Below, in pieces: positions 1-5,691 of a stretch of 5,691 nt of DNA. Below the pieces are notes generated by a model. That model saw nothing but the letters and a program-made list of their open reading frames with translations, was not told the origin of the DNA and ran no database searches. The first letter of the stretch is position 1. Each line of letters begins with the position of its first letter. The translations under genes and the position numbers were made by a program. Source of the stretch: an uncultured bacterium (lineage in GTDB: Bacteria; Bacteroidota; Bacteroidia; CAILMK01); contig CAILMK010000432.1 of assembly GCA_903835275.1 (NCBI GenBank), forward strand, positions 1 to 5,691, written 5' to 3'.

Positions 1-113
1 ATATGTCCGTCAGAAATGTGTTTTTCTCTACTGCCTGTAATTTTCCCGATACCGGGCATGATAAAAAAGGCAGCGAGAAAGCCCTGTAAAATCCACGCGA
101 CTGTATTCATCAT
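1..113 (-). CDS. DoxX-like integral membrane protein, N-terminal fragment
   Basis: Only the first 37 residues are in the window; the gene continues past the left edge. The translation opens MMNTVAWILQGFLAAFFIMP and is followed by GIGKITGSREKH. This is a hydrophobic helix of about 17 residues running into a Gly-Lys pair and a charged stretch, which is the usual opening of small four-helix DoxX/DoxX-like inner-membrane proteins. Two adjacent ATG codons (113 and 110) are possible starts. The purine-rich GGAGA lies only one base from the first and about four from the second, so 110 is slightly better placed. An in-frame stop lies well upstream and no other ATG is available. DoxX-like proteins have no single agreed function; some take part in thiol or thiosulfate redox chemistry, so none is assigned here. 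A promoter candidate sits 41-71 bases upstream. The family call rests on pattern recognition of a short segment; another small membrane protein is possible. Confidence 0.65.
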   Translation of the reverse strand, partial: MMNTVAWILQGFLAAFFIMPGIGKITGSREKHISDGH

Positions 114-153
114 TCTCCGTTTTTTCTTTTGACAACGAAAGTAAATAAATATT

Positions 154-184
154 CAAACTGAGACACTACCTCTTACTCATCAAA
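154..184 (-). promoter_or_regulatory. Candidate Bacteroidota-type promoter for the DoxX-like gene
   Basis: Reading the minus strand, TTTG (184-181) is followed after exactly 19 bases by TCAGTTTG (161-154). The Bacteroidota housekeeping sigma factor prefers TTTG/TTG at -33 and TAnnTTTG at -7 with about 19-21 bases between. The second box has one mismatch (C for A at its second position). Transcription would start near 147-150, giving a leader of roughly 35 bases before the ATG pair at 113/110. The region is AT-rich, so chance matches are possible. Confidence 0.4.
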
Positions 185-262
185 TTAATGTCTGCTTCTT
201 TTTCTTCAGATCTATGCCTCAGCTCAAAGAAAAAATGCCTTCAAGCCATAAATTTATACAGC

Positions 263-284
263 AAAAAAACATCACAAATGTGAT
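263..284 (-). terminator. Rho-independent terminator after the oxoamine synthase gene
   Basis: On the minus strand a perfect inverted repeat, ATCACA-TT-TGTGAT (284-271), is followed by one G and then seven T residues (269-263). It starts 26 bases past the TAG stop of the upstream gene. The physical stem is probably five pairs with a four-base loop. It is short and only moderately GC-rich, but the arrangement of hairpin followed directly by a T tract is that of an intrinsic terminator. It would separate the synthase transcript from the DoxX-like gene. Confidence 0.6.
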
Positions 285-310
285 TATTATTATTTCACGA
301 CAAGGGAAAA

Positions 311-1552
311 CTAAACTTCCAGCACGCTGGCGTATTCATACTTTTTCTCGGCAAGCTTGGCAGCTACTTCAGAGAATGAATCCAGTGTGTGTTGTACGTC
401 TTCCATTGTGTGTGCAGCAGTAGGAATGAGTCTCAGCATGATCTGTCCGCGTGGTATCACAGGATACACAACGATGGAGCAGAATATATCGTAATTTTCA
501 CGAAGGTCCATAATAAGATTGGTGGCTTCTCCAAGCGTACCACTCAGGAATATCGGAGTAACGGCGGTATTTGTTTTACCAAGGTTGAATCCGCGTTCCC
601 TGAGTCCGTTTTGAAGGGCATTTACAATGGTCCATAGTTTATCGCGCAGGCTTGATTCCGTACGCAATAATTCAAGTCTTTTCAATCCTCCAATCACAAG
701 TGGCATTGGCAGCGCCTTGGCAAAGATCTGCGAACGCATATTGTAACGGAGGTATTCCATCAGTTGTTCGCTTCCGGAAATGAATGCGCCGATACTTGCC
801 ATGGATTTCGCAAAGGTGGAAAAGTAAATATCCACACCTTCCTGCACACCCTGGTGTTCATCGGTTCCCGCACCGGTTGGACCCATTGTCCCGAATCCAT
901 GCGCGTCATCTATCAGTAAACGGAAATTGTATTTTTTCTTGAGTTCAATAATTTCCTTCAGTTTTCCCTGATCGCCGCTCATTCCGAAAACGCCTTCGGT
1001 AATCACAAGTATGCCTCCTGTGGTATCATCAAGGATATTTTGTGCACGCTTCAGTTGCTTCTCAAGGTTATCAATATCATTGTGCATAAACGTATAACGC
1101 TTGCCCTGGTGGAGACGCACACCATCAATGATGCAGGCATGGGATTCAGAATCATAAATAACCACATCATGCCTGTCCAATAAAGCATCAATGGCGGATA
1201 TAATACCCTGGTAACCATAATTCAACAGAAATGTATCTTCTCTTTTTACAAAAGCGGAAAGTTCGCGTTCCAGTTGCTCATGTGCGCTGCTGTTACCGGA
1301 CATCATACGCGCACCCATTGGCGCGGCAAGTCCGTATTGTGCTGAAGCTTCAGCATCTACCCTTCTTACTTCAGGGTGATTAGCAAGTCCGAGATAATTA
1401 TTCAGGCTCCAGATCAGTTTTTCCTTACCACGGAAAATCATCCTGTTACCAATTTCCCCTTCCAGCTTTGGAAATGTGAAATATCCGTGAACGCTTTTAG
1501 CGTGTTGCCCCAGGGGACCGCGATTATTCTTTATCTTTTCAAAAATATCCAT
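311..1552 (-). CDS. PLP-dependent alpha-oxoamine synthase (serine palmitoyltransferase-like)
   Basis: This complete 413-residue cytosolic enzyme belongs to fold-type I PLP enzymes, alpha-oxoamine synthase family (serine palmitoyltransferase, 8-amino-7-oxononanoate synthase, 2-amino-3-ketobutyrate CoA ligase). These condense an amino acid with an acyl thioester and release CO2. Visible landmarks are NNYLGLANHP (51-60), MGARMMSG and the HEQLE segment (79-95), SHACIIDG with His138 expected to stack on PLP, EGVFGMSGD (186-194), IDDAHGFG with Asp215 and His218 expected to contact the cofactor ring, and STFAKSMASIGAF with Lys249 as the Schiff-base lysine. LRLIPTAAHT supplies Arg374 for the substrate carboxylate. 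All catalytic positions are present. The start is secure because an in-frame TAG immediately precedes the ATG. Serine palmitoyltransferase, the first step of sphingolipid synthesis, is favoured because many Bacteroidota make sphingolipids and no biotin or threonine-catabolism genes adjoin it. Cysteate acyltransferase for sulfonolipids is a serious alternative. It has its own promoter and terminator. Confidence 0.85.
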   Translation of the reverse strand: MDIFEKIKNNRGPLGQHAKSVHGYFTFPKLEGEIGNRMIFRGKEKLIWSLNNYLGLANHPEVRRVDAEASAQYGLAAPMGARMMSGNSSAHEQLERELSAFVKREDTFLLNYGYQGIISAIDALLDRHDVVIYDSESHACIIDGVRLHQGKRYTFMHNDIDNLEKQLKRAQNILDDTTGGILVITEGVFGMSGDQGKLKEIIELKKKYNFRLLIDDAHGFGTMGPTGAGTDEHQGVQEGVDIYFSTFAKSMASIGAFISGSEQLMEYLRYNMRSQIFAKALPMPLVIGGLKRLELLRTESSLRDKLWTIVNALQNGLRERGFNLGKTNTAVTPIFLSGTLGEATNLIMDLRENYDIFCSIVVYPVIPRGQIMLRLIPTAAHTMEDVQHTLDSFSEVAAKLAEKKYEYASVLEV

Positions 1553-1575
1553 CTATCAATTCTTAAACAATGCTG

Positions 1576-1605
1576 CAAATTTAACTATATTGTCCTTCTT
1601 TGCAA
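1576..1605 (-). promoter_or_regulatory. Bacteroidota-type promoter of the oxoamine synthase gene
   Basis: On the minus strand TTG (1605-1603) is followed after exactly 19 bases by TAAATTTG (1583-1576), a perfect match to the Bacteroidota TAnnTTTG -7 element with the preferred -33 spacing. The predicted transcription start near 1570 would leave a leader of about 20 bases before the ATG at 1552. The leader has only a weak purine stretch (AAGA), as is common in this phylum, where strong Shine-Dalgarno sequences are often absent. Confidence 0.6.
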
Positions 1606-1626
1606 GGGAATATACAATTTCCTGCA
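1601..1626 (-). other. Imperfect hairpin downstream of the long secreted-protein gene
   Basis: On the minus strand TGCAGGAA (1626-1619) can pair with TTCC-CT-TGCA (1610-1601), giving eight pairs with a two-base bulge around an eight-base loop. It begins 16 bases after the TGA stop of the long gene, so it could protect or end that transcript. No T tract follows, so it does not qualify as a normal intrinsic terminator. Its right arm includes the TTG of the next promoter. Confidence 0.25.
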
Positions 1627-1642
1627 TCTGTCCAATTTAAAA

Positions 1643-4600
1643 TCATTCTAATTTCACTACTTTCCAAACGCCATATTGCTGTCCATTAAAGAAAATGCGC
1701 AAAAAATACATCCCTTTGCCCAAAGCATATTCGCCGGTATTTAAACTAAGCGAATGCAGTCCCTTTTCCTCAACGGCATCATGCAAATCGAAGCAATGGC
1801 GGAAGGTGATATCAACAAGCTGGATGCTCAATTTCCCGTTTGATGGCAAATCATAATTTACATGAATTACATCTGAAAACGGATTTGGCGAAATCCTGAA
1901 ATACACAGGTCCGGGATAAGCCGCCTTGGTTATACCCGTATGCAATTCCGCAATGACCGCCGAGTCGTCAATTACATTAACAGAAACTTCAGACTGATCA
2001 TCCCTGACAACATAGACATCACTAAGCATCAGCTTCAAAAAGGCAGGAAGTGTACCTGAATATTTTACCGGAGCCTTGATGGTACATACCAGCCCATTAC
2101 CGGCAGTATCCACGCTATTAGTACGGAAAACAGTCATATCTATTGTGCCCCCCAAAAGATCAGGTTTTACAAAGGATAACCGGTCTTGCTTATCTGCAAT
2201 CCAGCAATTATCAAAACTTATTGAAAGATGTGAAGTGTCGATTTTATCGACCGGAAATTGCAGCGTAAGGGAAAGTCCGTGAACATTTGGGAAACCAATA
2301 GTTGCGCTACCCATGTAAATACTTGCCCGAAGAGTGTCCTGCAAGTGAAGCGTATCCATACTAAATGACAAACCTACATCCGGATCTGAGCTTTTCGCAA
2401 TCCTGTTATTGCCGGTTTTGGTATGCACCTTGCTGTAGTTTTTGAATATTGCCAGGGTATCATTCGCATCAATAATTCCATCACCATTGCAATCGGCATG
2501 TTTATAATCTGCACCATTTGCAAAAGCAAGATTCCATAATTTTGACAAATGCCCATACCAATTTATTGATGAATCGGGCCTTGCAGTACCGGTTTGCTTA
2601 TAAGCAAATCCTAAATAAAGAAAATCACGGATATTAACTACTTTATCCCTGTTTGCATCACCGGGCCATACACAATCACTATCCAGATTCATTGCTGTGC
2701 GGGTATAATTGGTACATCCATTGGCTGCAGTAACAAAAAGGGCCACCGGATAAGATCCTGAGCTTTTAAATAAATGGGAAGCCTTTTTTGTAAATGCTGA
2801 ATCACCATCACCTAAACTCCAACGGTAACTAATGGATGTAGAAGAATCAGAAAAATATACAGAATCTTTATAGCATTGACCAATTATTGAAATGAACGGA
2901 CGCGGACCGGGCAATACAGTAACTACCCTTACAACAGAATCTGAATCCCCATCAAAACCACGAACTTTCAGGGTAACTTTATAGGTTCCTGCATTCTTGT
3001 AGATGTGCGAAGGATTTGGCATGGCAGATGTATCCCCGTCACCAAATTTCCAGGAATGGAATGCTGCATAAAAACTCTGGTCAACGAAATTTGTATATAT
3101 CTGGTCACAGGCTTTTAGATTGGTAAAACCTGCCTTGATTCTCTTTTGCCCTTTTGTATCAAGAAAATAATGAAAGCCGGCCATGCTGTCCGGTTTATGA
3201 TTAAGGTCTCCGACAAACATTATTTTCCCCGGCGCATAAGTTACCAGGCTTCTTCCTGTATTATGACCAGGTATGTCAGGGTATTTAATAATTTGATTCA
3301 GCAGTGTTCCACTTCCATCCTTGATTTGAAGAAATAAAGGCAATCCGCTATACGTAGAAGCATCAGTAAGCATTCCTGTCGCTGCAAGGCTGGAGGAAAA
3401 AGTATCAAAACATATATCCCTGACAAGGGTACCGGATTTACTTCCCTTGTATGTATAAGACCAGATAATGTGTCCGTCAGAAGTATCAATTTTATGAAAT
3501 GTAGTAACATTGCCCCATTTATTCTGAACCTGGTTACAAACTGTGTAGATATATTTCCCTGAGGATATAAATTTCATCAGTATGCCGGAGGAAGAATATT
3601 TTCTTCTCCAGACAGTGTCTTTTTTTATAATATCATATTTAAAAACCACCTCTTTGCCGGAGGAACTTCCATAAACGATCATTTGATTATTGAGGATGTC
3701 CGAAATATGATAAACTGTATCACAGAATCCTGAAATTGAAATTTTACTAACACCGGTTCCCGATGGAGTTGTTAAAACCAATGTCGCCTTCCCACCTGAA
3801 TCTGTTGCAATTAAAACTTTGGTACCGTATGGCTTTAAAAGATCTGATGCAGGGTTAGGTTTTCCCATTATTATAGCGGGTACATATCCGGCAGTTATTC
3901 CGGTCTTTGAGATTTGCCTTATAGAATGGTAATCAGGCATTGCAAGATAAAAATTATTAATGCCTCCGACGAAATTATAATTTAAAGTAAATGCATTGAT
4001 GCTGTCTTTTCTCAAAAGTTTACCCGACTTGTCATAAATAAACTCATCTGCATAAGGATCTTGCTCGTAGTACCATGGATATGCTTTTGGATACTGATCA
4101 TTCCTCAGTGATATAATACATAATTCCTTGTTTTTGTTTGCCCTCATATCAACGCCTTGCGTTACTAAAGATCTGCTCTGTATCGTGCGTGACCACACAA
4201 AGTTTGACCCGGTATCGTAACAAGTTAGTAAGAGTTTAGTACCATATTGCGTCAGAGCAAAACTTCCTGTTGAATCAAATGCAATCGTTTTAATGGCGCT
4301 GCACGGAAGACTCGTTTCAAATCCGTAATATTTTTGTCTCAGTACTTTTCCCGTTGCCGGATTTGTTGCCGTAAATATGTCATAATTATAATTAACTATT
4401 GAATTCGCAAATTGCGGTTTATTCTCGCTGATATAATATGGTTTATTCCTGTAGAGATACATGCCAATAATATCACTTAACATTTCAAAACGTGAAGAAT
4501 CCTGGACAATAACAGTCTCATTTAGTTTTTTACCGGAAGTGTTTAATTTTATTGCACCACCCGTGTAACTCGTACCAGAGCCTTGTATGGTTCCTGACAT

Positions 4601-5691
4601 GTAAATATTTCCGGAAGTATCCAATGAGATCATCTTGCAAAAGTTTTTACCTGCCGGTGAAGCCGAAGTGGATGTACCTGCTATCCCTTCACCGTTCGGG
4701 GTTGCGGTACTATACATTGTCATTTTACCCGTGGCCAAATTAAGTTTGCGCACGCAAAAAGATGTGCTTCCCAAATAAGATGACCAAATGGTATACAAAT
4801 ACCCCTTGAATTCCACTATACCGGCACATAGTCCATCCACACTTTTATACATCCATTTTTTTTTGCCCGTGGCTGTATCCACCTGAATAATGAAAAACGC
4901 CAGATAGCTACTGGAATCATAGGTTCCGCTAATGATCATCTTACCATTTTTACAAAGTAAGATCCGGTCAATATCTGTAATTGCAGGAGTGGTGAAATTA
5001 ACTCCCCATATAGAGTCCTTCAAACTCCCGGCTTTCCTTTTTACAAGCCTGCTTCCCTGCGAAAAATAAATATTACCTATGGAGTCCTTTACCAGATTAT
5101 TTACGGTAAGACTGGAATTACCGATATCGTAACCCTGAATGGAATCACTATTGGATTTTTTAAGTGTCTTGAAATATCTTTTACCACCACTTCCGGTTGA
5201 ATAACTGCGTATTCCACTTGTCAAAAATGTATTGGCATCATAATCCATAATGAATTCCGGTCCATAATCCGGTACATAGGGATCTGAAATCTGTTTACGA
5301 TATTTGAACTTGCCTGAAACAGGATCTATTTTCCAAACCTCCCATATATCGGTAAAAAGACCTCTGTATCTGCAAAGCGCATACACATAATGATCCATCC
5401 CCATGAATGCGCTTATAACGGTGGGCAAAGTAAAAGTTCCCGTGTATTTAGTATACTTCGTGTTTGTATCGCTGGCACTTGTATTCCATATTACATTTCC
5501 GTTGGTATCAAGCTTGGATAGATAGGGATACTCCAGGTCGTTTCTATGTGTATAACCTGCCATGTAAAAATAACAGGAATCACTGAAGCTTAAAGTTTTA
5601 TTATTATTGGGTAATATGTCCTTTTTTGCCAGATATAGTTCCTTTAAATCCTGCCCGCTCAGAGAAAGAGCCAACAGTTGAACAAGAATGA
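1643..5691 (-). CDS. Very long T9SS-secreted protein: propeller repeats, two PKD, dockerin-like, cohesin-like, sorting domain (5' end cut off)
   Basis: The gene is open to the right edge, so its start codon is outside the window; at least 1348 residues are present. Residues below are counted from the codon at 5674-5672. That codon is TTG and sits inside the signal peptide hydrophobic core (…ILVQL-LALSLSG), so it is not the real start. The layout is: signal peptide end; propeller-like repeats (about 30-846) with recurring D-xx-GN-x-Y-xx-G and D-xx-TGK-xx-W motifs; PKD domains at about 848-922 and 926-997; a dockerin-like module with two calcium loops (1004-1084); a cohesin-like sandwich (1098-1243); and a type A sorting domain (1257-1343) ending KVVKLE. 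In this family the sorting domain directs passage through the T9SS and is usually cleaved, with the protein anchored on the outer membrane or released. No catalytic domain is recognisable. I infer an extracellular structural, adhesive or binding role; the ligand is unknown. The frame is intact, with no internal stop or frameshift. Confidence 0.9.
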   Translation of the reverse strand, partial: ILVQLLALSLSGQDLKELYLAKKDILPNNNKTLSFSDSCYFYMAGYTHRNDLEYPYLSKLDTNGNVIWNTSASDTNTKYTKYTGTFTLPTVISAFMGMDHYVYALCRYRGLFTDIWEVWKIDPVSGKFKYRKQISDPYVPDYGPEFIMDYDANTFLTSGIRSYSTGSGGKRYFKTLKKSNSDSIQGYDIGNSSLTVNNLVKDSIGNIYFSQGSRLVKRKAGSLKDSIWGVNFTTPAITDIDRILLCKNGKMIISGTYDSSSYLAFFIIQVDTATGKKKWMYKSVDGLCAGIVEFKGYLYTIWSSYLGSTSFCVRKLNLATGKMTMYSTATPNGEGIAGTSTSASPAGKNFCKMISLDTSGNIYMSGTIQGSGTSYTGGAIKLNTSGKKLNETVIVQDSSRFEMLSDIIGMYLYRNKPYYISENKPQFANSIVNYNYDIFTATNPATGKVLRQKYYGFETSLPCSAIKTIAFDSTGSFALTQYGTKLLLTCYDTGSNFVWSRTIQSRSLVTQGVDMRANKNKELCIISLRNDQYPKAYPWYYEQDPYADEFIYDKSGKLLRKDSINAFTLNYNFVGGINNFYLAMPDYHSIRQISKTGITAGYVPAIIMGKPNPASDLLKPYGTKVLIATDSGGKATLVLTTPSGTGVSKISISGFCDTVYHISDILNNQMIVYGSSSGKEVVFKYDIIKKDTVWRRKYSSSGILMKFISSGKYIYTVCNQVQNKWGNVTTFHKIDTSDGHIIWSYTYKGSKSGTLVRDICFDTFSSSLAATGMLTDASTYSGLPLFLQIKDGSGTLLNQIIKYPDIPGHNTGRSLVTYAPGKIMFVGDLNHKPDSMAGFHYFLDTKGQKRIKAGFTNLKACDQIYTNFVDQSFYAAFHSWKFGDGDTSAMPNPSHIYKNAGTYKVTLKVRGFDGDSDSVVRVVTVLPGPRPFISIIGQCYKDSVYFSDSSTSISYRWSLGDGDSAFTKKASHLFKSSGSYPVALFVTAANGCTNYTRTAMNLDSDCVWPGDANRDKVVNIRDFLYLGFAYKQTGTARPDSSINWYGHLSKLWNLAFANGADYKHADCNGDGIIDANDTLAIFKNYSKVHTKTGNNRIAKSSDPDVGLSFSMDTLHLQDTLRASIYMGSATIGFPNVHGLSLTLQFPVDKIDTSHLSISFDNCWIADKQDRLSFVKPDLLGGTIDMTVFRTNSVDTAGNGLVCTIKAPVKYSGTLPAFLKLMLSDVYVVRDDQSEVSVNVIDDSAVIAELHTGITKAAYPGPVYFRISPNPFSDVIHVNYDLPSNGKLSIQLVDITFRHCFDLHDAVEEKGLHSLSLNTGEYALGKGMYFLRIFFNGQQYGVWKVVKLE
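1646..1906 (-). other. T9SS type A C-terminal sorting domain
   Basis: Residues 1257-1343 show the I-S-P-N-P-F-S-D (1261-1268) opening, then strands containing N-G-K-L-S-I-Q-L-V-D, G-L-H-S-L-S-L-N, G-K-G-M-Y-F-L-R-I and the terminal K-V-V-K-L-E. Length near 87 and this motif order are standard for Por secretion C-terminal domains. The usual D-I-x-G-R after the second strand is replaced by D-I-T-F-R. Confidence 0.92.
1946..2383 (-). other. Cohesin-like beta-sandwich domain
   Basis: Residues about 1098-1243. The segments V-H-G-L-S-L-T-L-Q-F (1131-1140), S-I-S-F-D-N-C-W (1151-1158), F-R-T-N-S-V (1183-1188), G-N-G-L-V-C-T-I-K (1192-1200) and L-M-L-S-D-V (1215-1220) follow the order seen in cohesin and cohesin-like domains: GLxFTLxY, a central strand, a GNGxIAxLxF strand and a late LxLxDV strand. 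Length (about 145) fits. Whether it binds dockerins cannot be told from sequence alone. Confidence 0.6.
2423..2665 (-). other. Dockerin-like module with two EF-hand-type calcium loops
   Basis: Residues 1004-1084. Loop 1 (Asp1006-Asp1017) reads D-A-N-R-D-K-V-V-N-I-R-D and loop 2 (Asp1061-Asp1072) reads D-C-N-G-D-G-I-I-D-A-N-D. Both have acidic or amide residues at positions 1, 3, 5, 9 and 12, the dockerin calcium pattern. The loops begin 55 residues apart, far more than the roughly 30-35 of classical clostridial dockerins, because of an inserted segment around N-W-Y-G-H and N-G-A-D-Y-K-H-A. Cys1001 and Cys1062 flank the two loops and could be disulfide-linked. Confidence 0.75.
2684..2899 (-). 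other. PKD domain 2
   Basis: Residues about 926-997 carry Y-R-W-S-L-G-D-G-D (950-958), S-H-L-F (966-969) and G-S-Y-P-V-A-L (973-979). Cys934 and Cys987 occupy the ends of the domain and may form a disulfide, as commonly inferred for Bacteroidota PKD domains of the C…NGC type. It is separated from the first PKD domain by a Pro-Gly-rich linker. Confidence 0.8.
2909..3133 (-). other. PKD domain 1
   Basis: Residues about 848-922 contain the PKD signature W-K-F-G-D-G-D (875-881), then N-P-S-H-I-Y (887-892) and G-T-Y-K-V-T-L (896-902). PKD domains are Ig-like beta-sandwiches of about 80 residues used as spacers or binding modules in secreted proteins. Confidence 0.85.
3137..5587 (-). other. Beta-propeller-like repeat region of the secreted protein
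   Basis: About 815 residues (about 30-846) with degenerate repeats. One recurring strand reads like D-x-x-G-N-I-Y-x-S-G (197-207, 352-361) and another like D-x-x-T-G-K-x-x-W (examples at 55-63, 116-126, 265-274, 311-321, 437-447, 486-494, 547-557, 681-693, 729-738, 838-847). This alternation is typical of PQQ-like and SBBP-type propeller blades. The number of repeats suggests two tandem propellers rather than one. No metal or PQQ-binding residues could be recognised, so a ligand-binding or structural role is more likely than an oxidoreductase. Confidence 0.6.
5657..5691 (-). other. Signal peptide, hydrophobic core and cleavage region (partial)
   Basis: In the frame of the long gene the last bases of the window read I-L-V-Q-L-L-A-L-S-L-S followed by G-Q-D-L. 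This is a short hydrophobic core ending in small residues, with cleavage likely near S-L-S/G or one residue later. The missing part would be the initiator Met and a few, probably basic, residues, as expected for Sec export, which all T9SS cargo needs first. Confidence 0.75.

Larger units (their letters stand above)
114..310. other. Intergenic region between the synthase and DoxX-like genes
   Basis: These 197 bases are AT-rich and hold no convincing gene. Going in the direction of transcription they contain the intrinsic terminator (284-263), an unassigned stretch with a polypurine tract on the minus strand (about 210-191), the TTTG-N19-TCAGTTTG promoter candidate (184-154), and the purine-rich ribosome-binding segment just before the DoxX-like start. 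A plus-strand reading frame that begins at 214 runs into the antisense of the synthase gene and shows no recognisable protein. Confidence 0.6.

Noticed and set aside
46..57. Near-palindrome CCCGATACCGGG
   Set aside because: It lies within the DoxX-like coding sequence, encodes the Pro-Gly-Ile-Gly turn and has a central mismatch; no sign of an operator.
191..210. Pyrimidine-rich stretch TCTGCTTC…CTTCAGA as a possible hairpin
   Set aside because: Only four end bases are complementary; it is nearly a mirror repeat, not an inverted one, so no stable stem forms.
214..240. Direct repeat ATGCCT separated by 15 bases
   Set aside because: Six bases are too short to separate from chance in an AT-rich spacer, and the repeat does not line up with the promoter boxes.
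214..423. Plus-strand reading frame of 69 codons
   Set aside because: It covers the antisense of the terminator and of the synthase 3' end, shows no domain-like pattern and has no promoter or ribosome-binding context.
389..637. Plus-strand reading frame of 82 codons inside the synthase gene
   Set aside because: It is antisense to well-conserved enzyme codons and its translation looks random.
1376..1651. Plus-strand reading frame spanning the synthase start and the 90-base gap
   Set aside because: It overlaps the conserved N-terminus and promoter of the synthase; low-complexity hydrophobic translation is explained by AT-rich antisense sequence.
2374..2556. Minus-strand 60-codon frame inside the long gene
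   Set aside because: It is an alternative frame of the dockerin-like coding region, where the main frame has clear calcium-loop motifs.

Overview
The window looks like chromosomal DNA from a member of the Bacteroidota. Three independent signs point there. The long protein ends in a type A C-terminal sorting domain of the type IX secretion system (T9SS), which is restricted to this phylum. Two candidate promoters fit the Bacteroidota TTTG/TTG-N19-TAnnTTTG pattern rather than the classical -35/-10 pattern. The PLP enzyme belongs to a Bacteroidota-type branch of the alpha-oxoamine synthases. The genus cannot be fixed from the sequence.

All three genes lie on the minus strand, so transcription reads from high to low coordinates. 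From 5691 down to 1643 is a very long secreted protein of at least 1348 residues, whose first few codons lie beyond the right edge. Its order is: end of a signal peptide, a long beta-propeller-like repeat region, two PKD domains, a dockerin-like calcium-binding module, a cohesin-like beta-sandwich and a T9SS sorting signal. A 90-base gap holds a weak hairpin and a good promoter. From 1552 to 311 is a complete cytosolic PLP-dependent alpha-oxoamine synthase, probably serine palmitoyltransferase or a close relative that starts sphingoid or sulfonolipid base synthesis. It is followed by an intrinsic terminator at 263-284. The rest of the 197-base gap carries a promoter candidate for the last gene, which begins at 113 and runs off the left edge. 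Only the first 37 residues of that gene are visible, and they look like the first membrane helix of a DoxX-like protein.

Each of the two downstream genes appears to have its own promoter, so the window reads as three separate transcription units rather than a functional operon. The enzyme would work in the cytoplasm on membrane lipid precursors, the DoxX-like protein in the inner membrane, and the long protein at or beyond the outer membrane. Nothing in the sequence links them in one pathway. The most interesting element is the dockerin-like module followed directly by a cohesin-like domain in one T9SS-exported polypeptide. I saw no RNA genes, mobile elements or CRISPR arrays.
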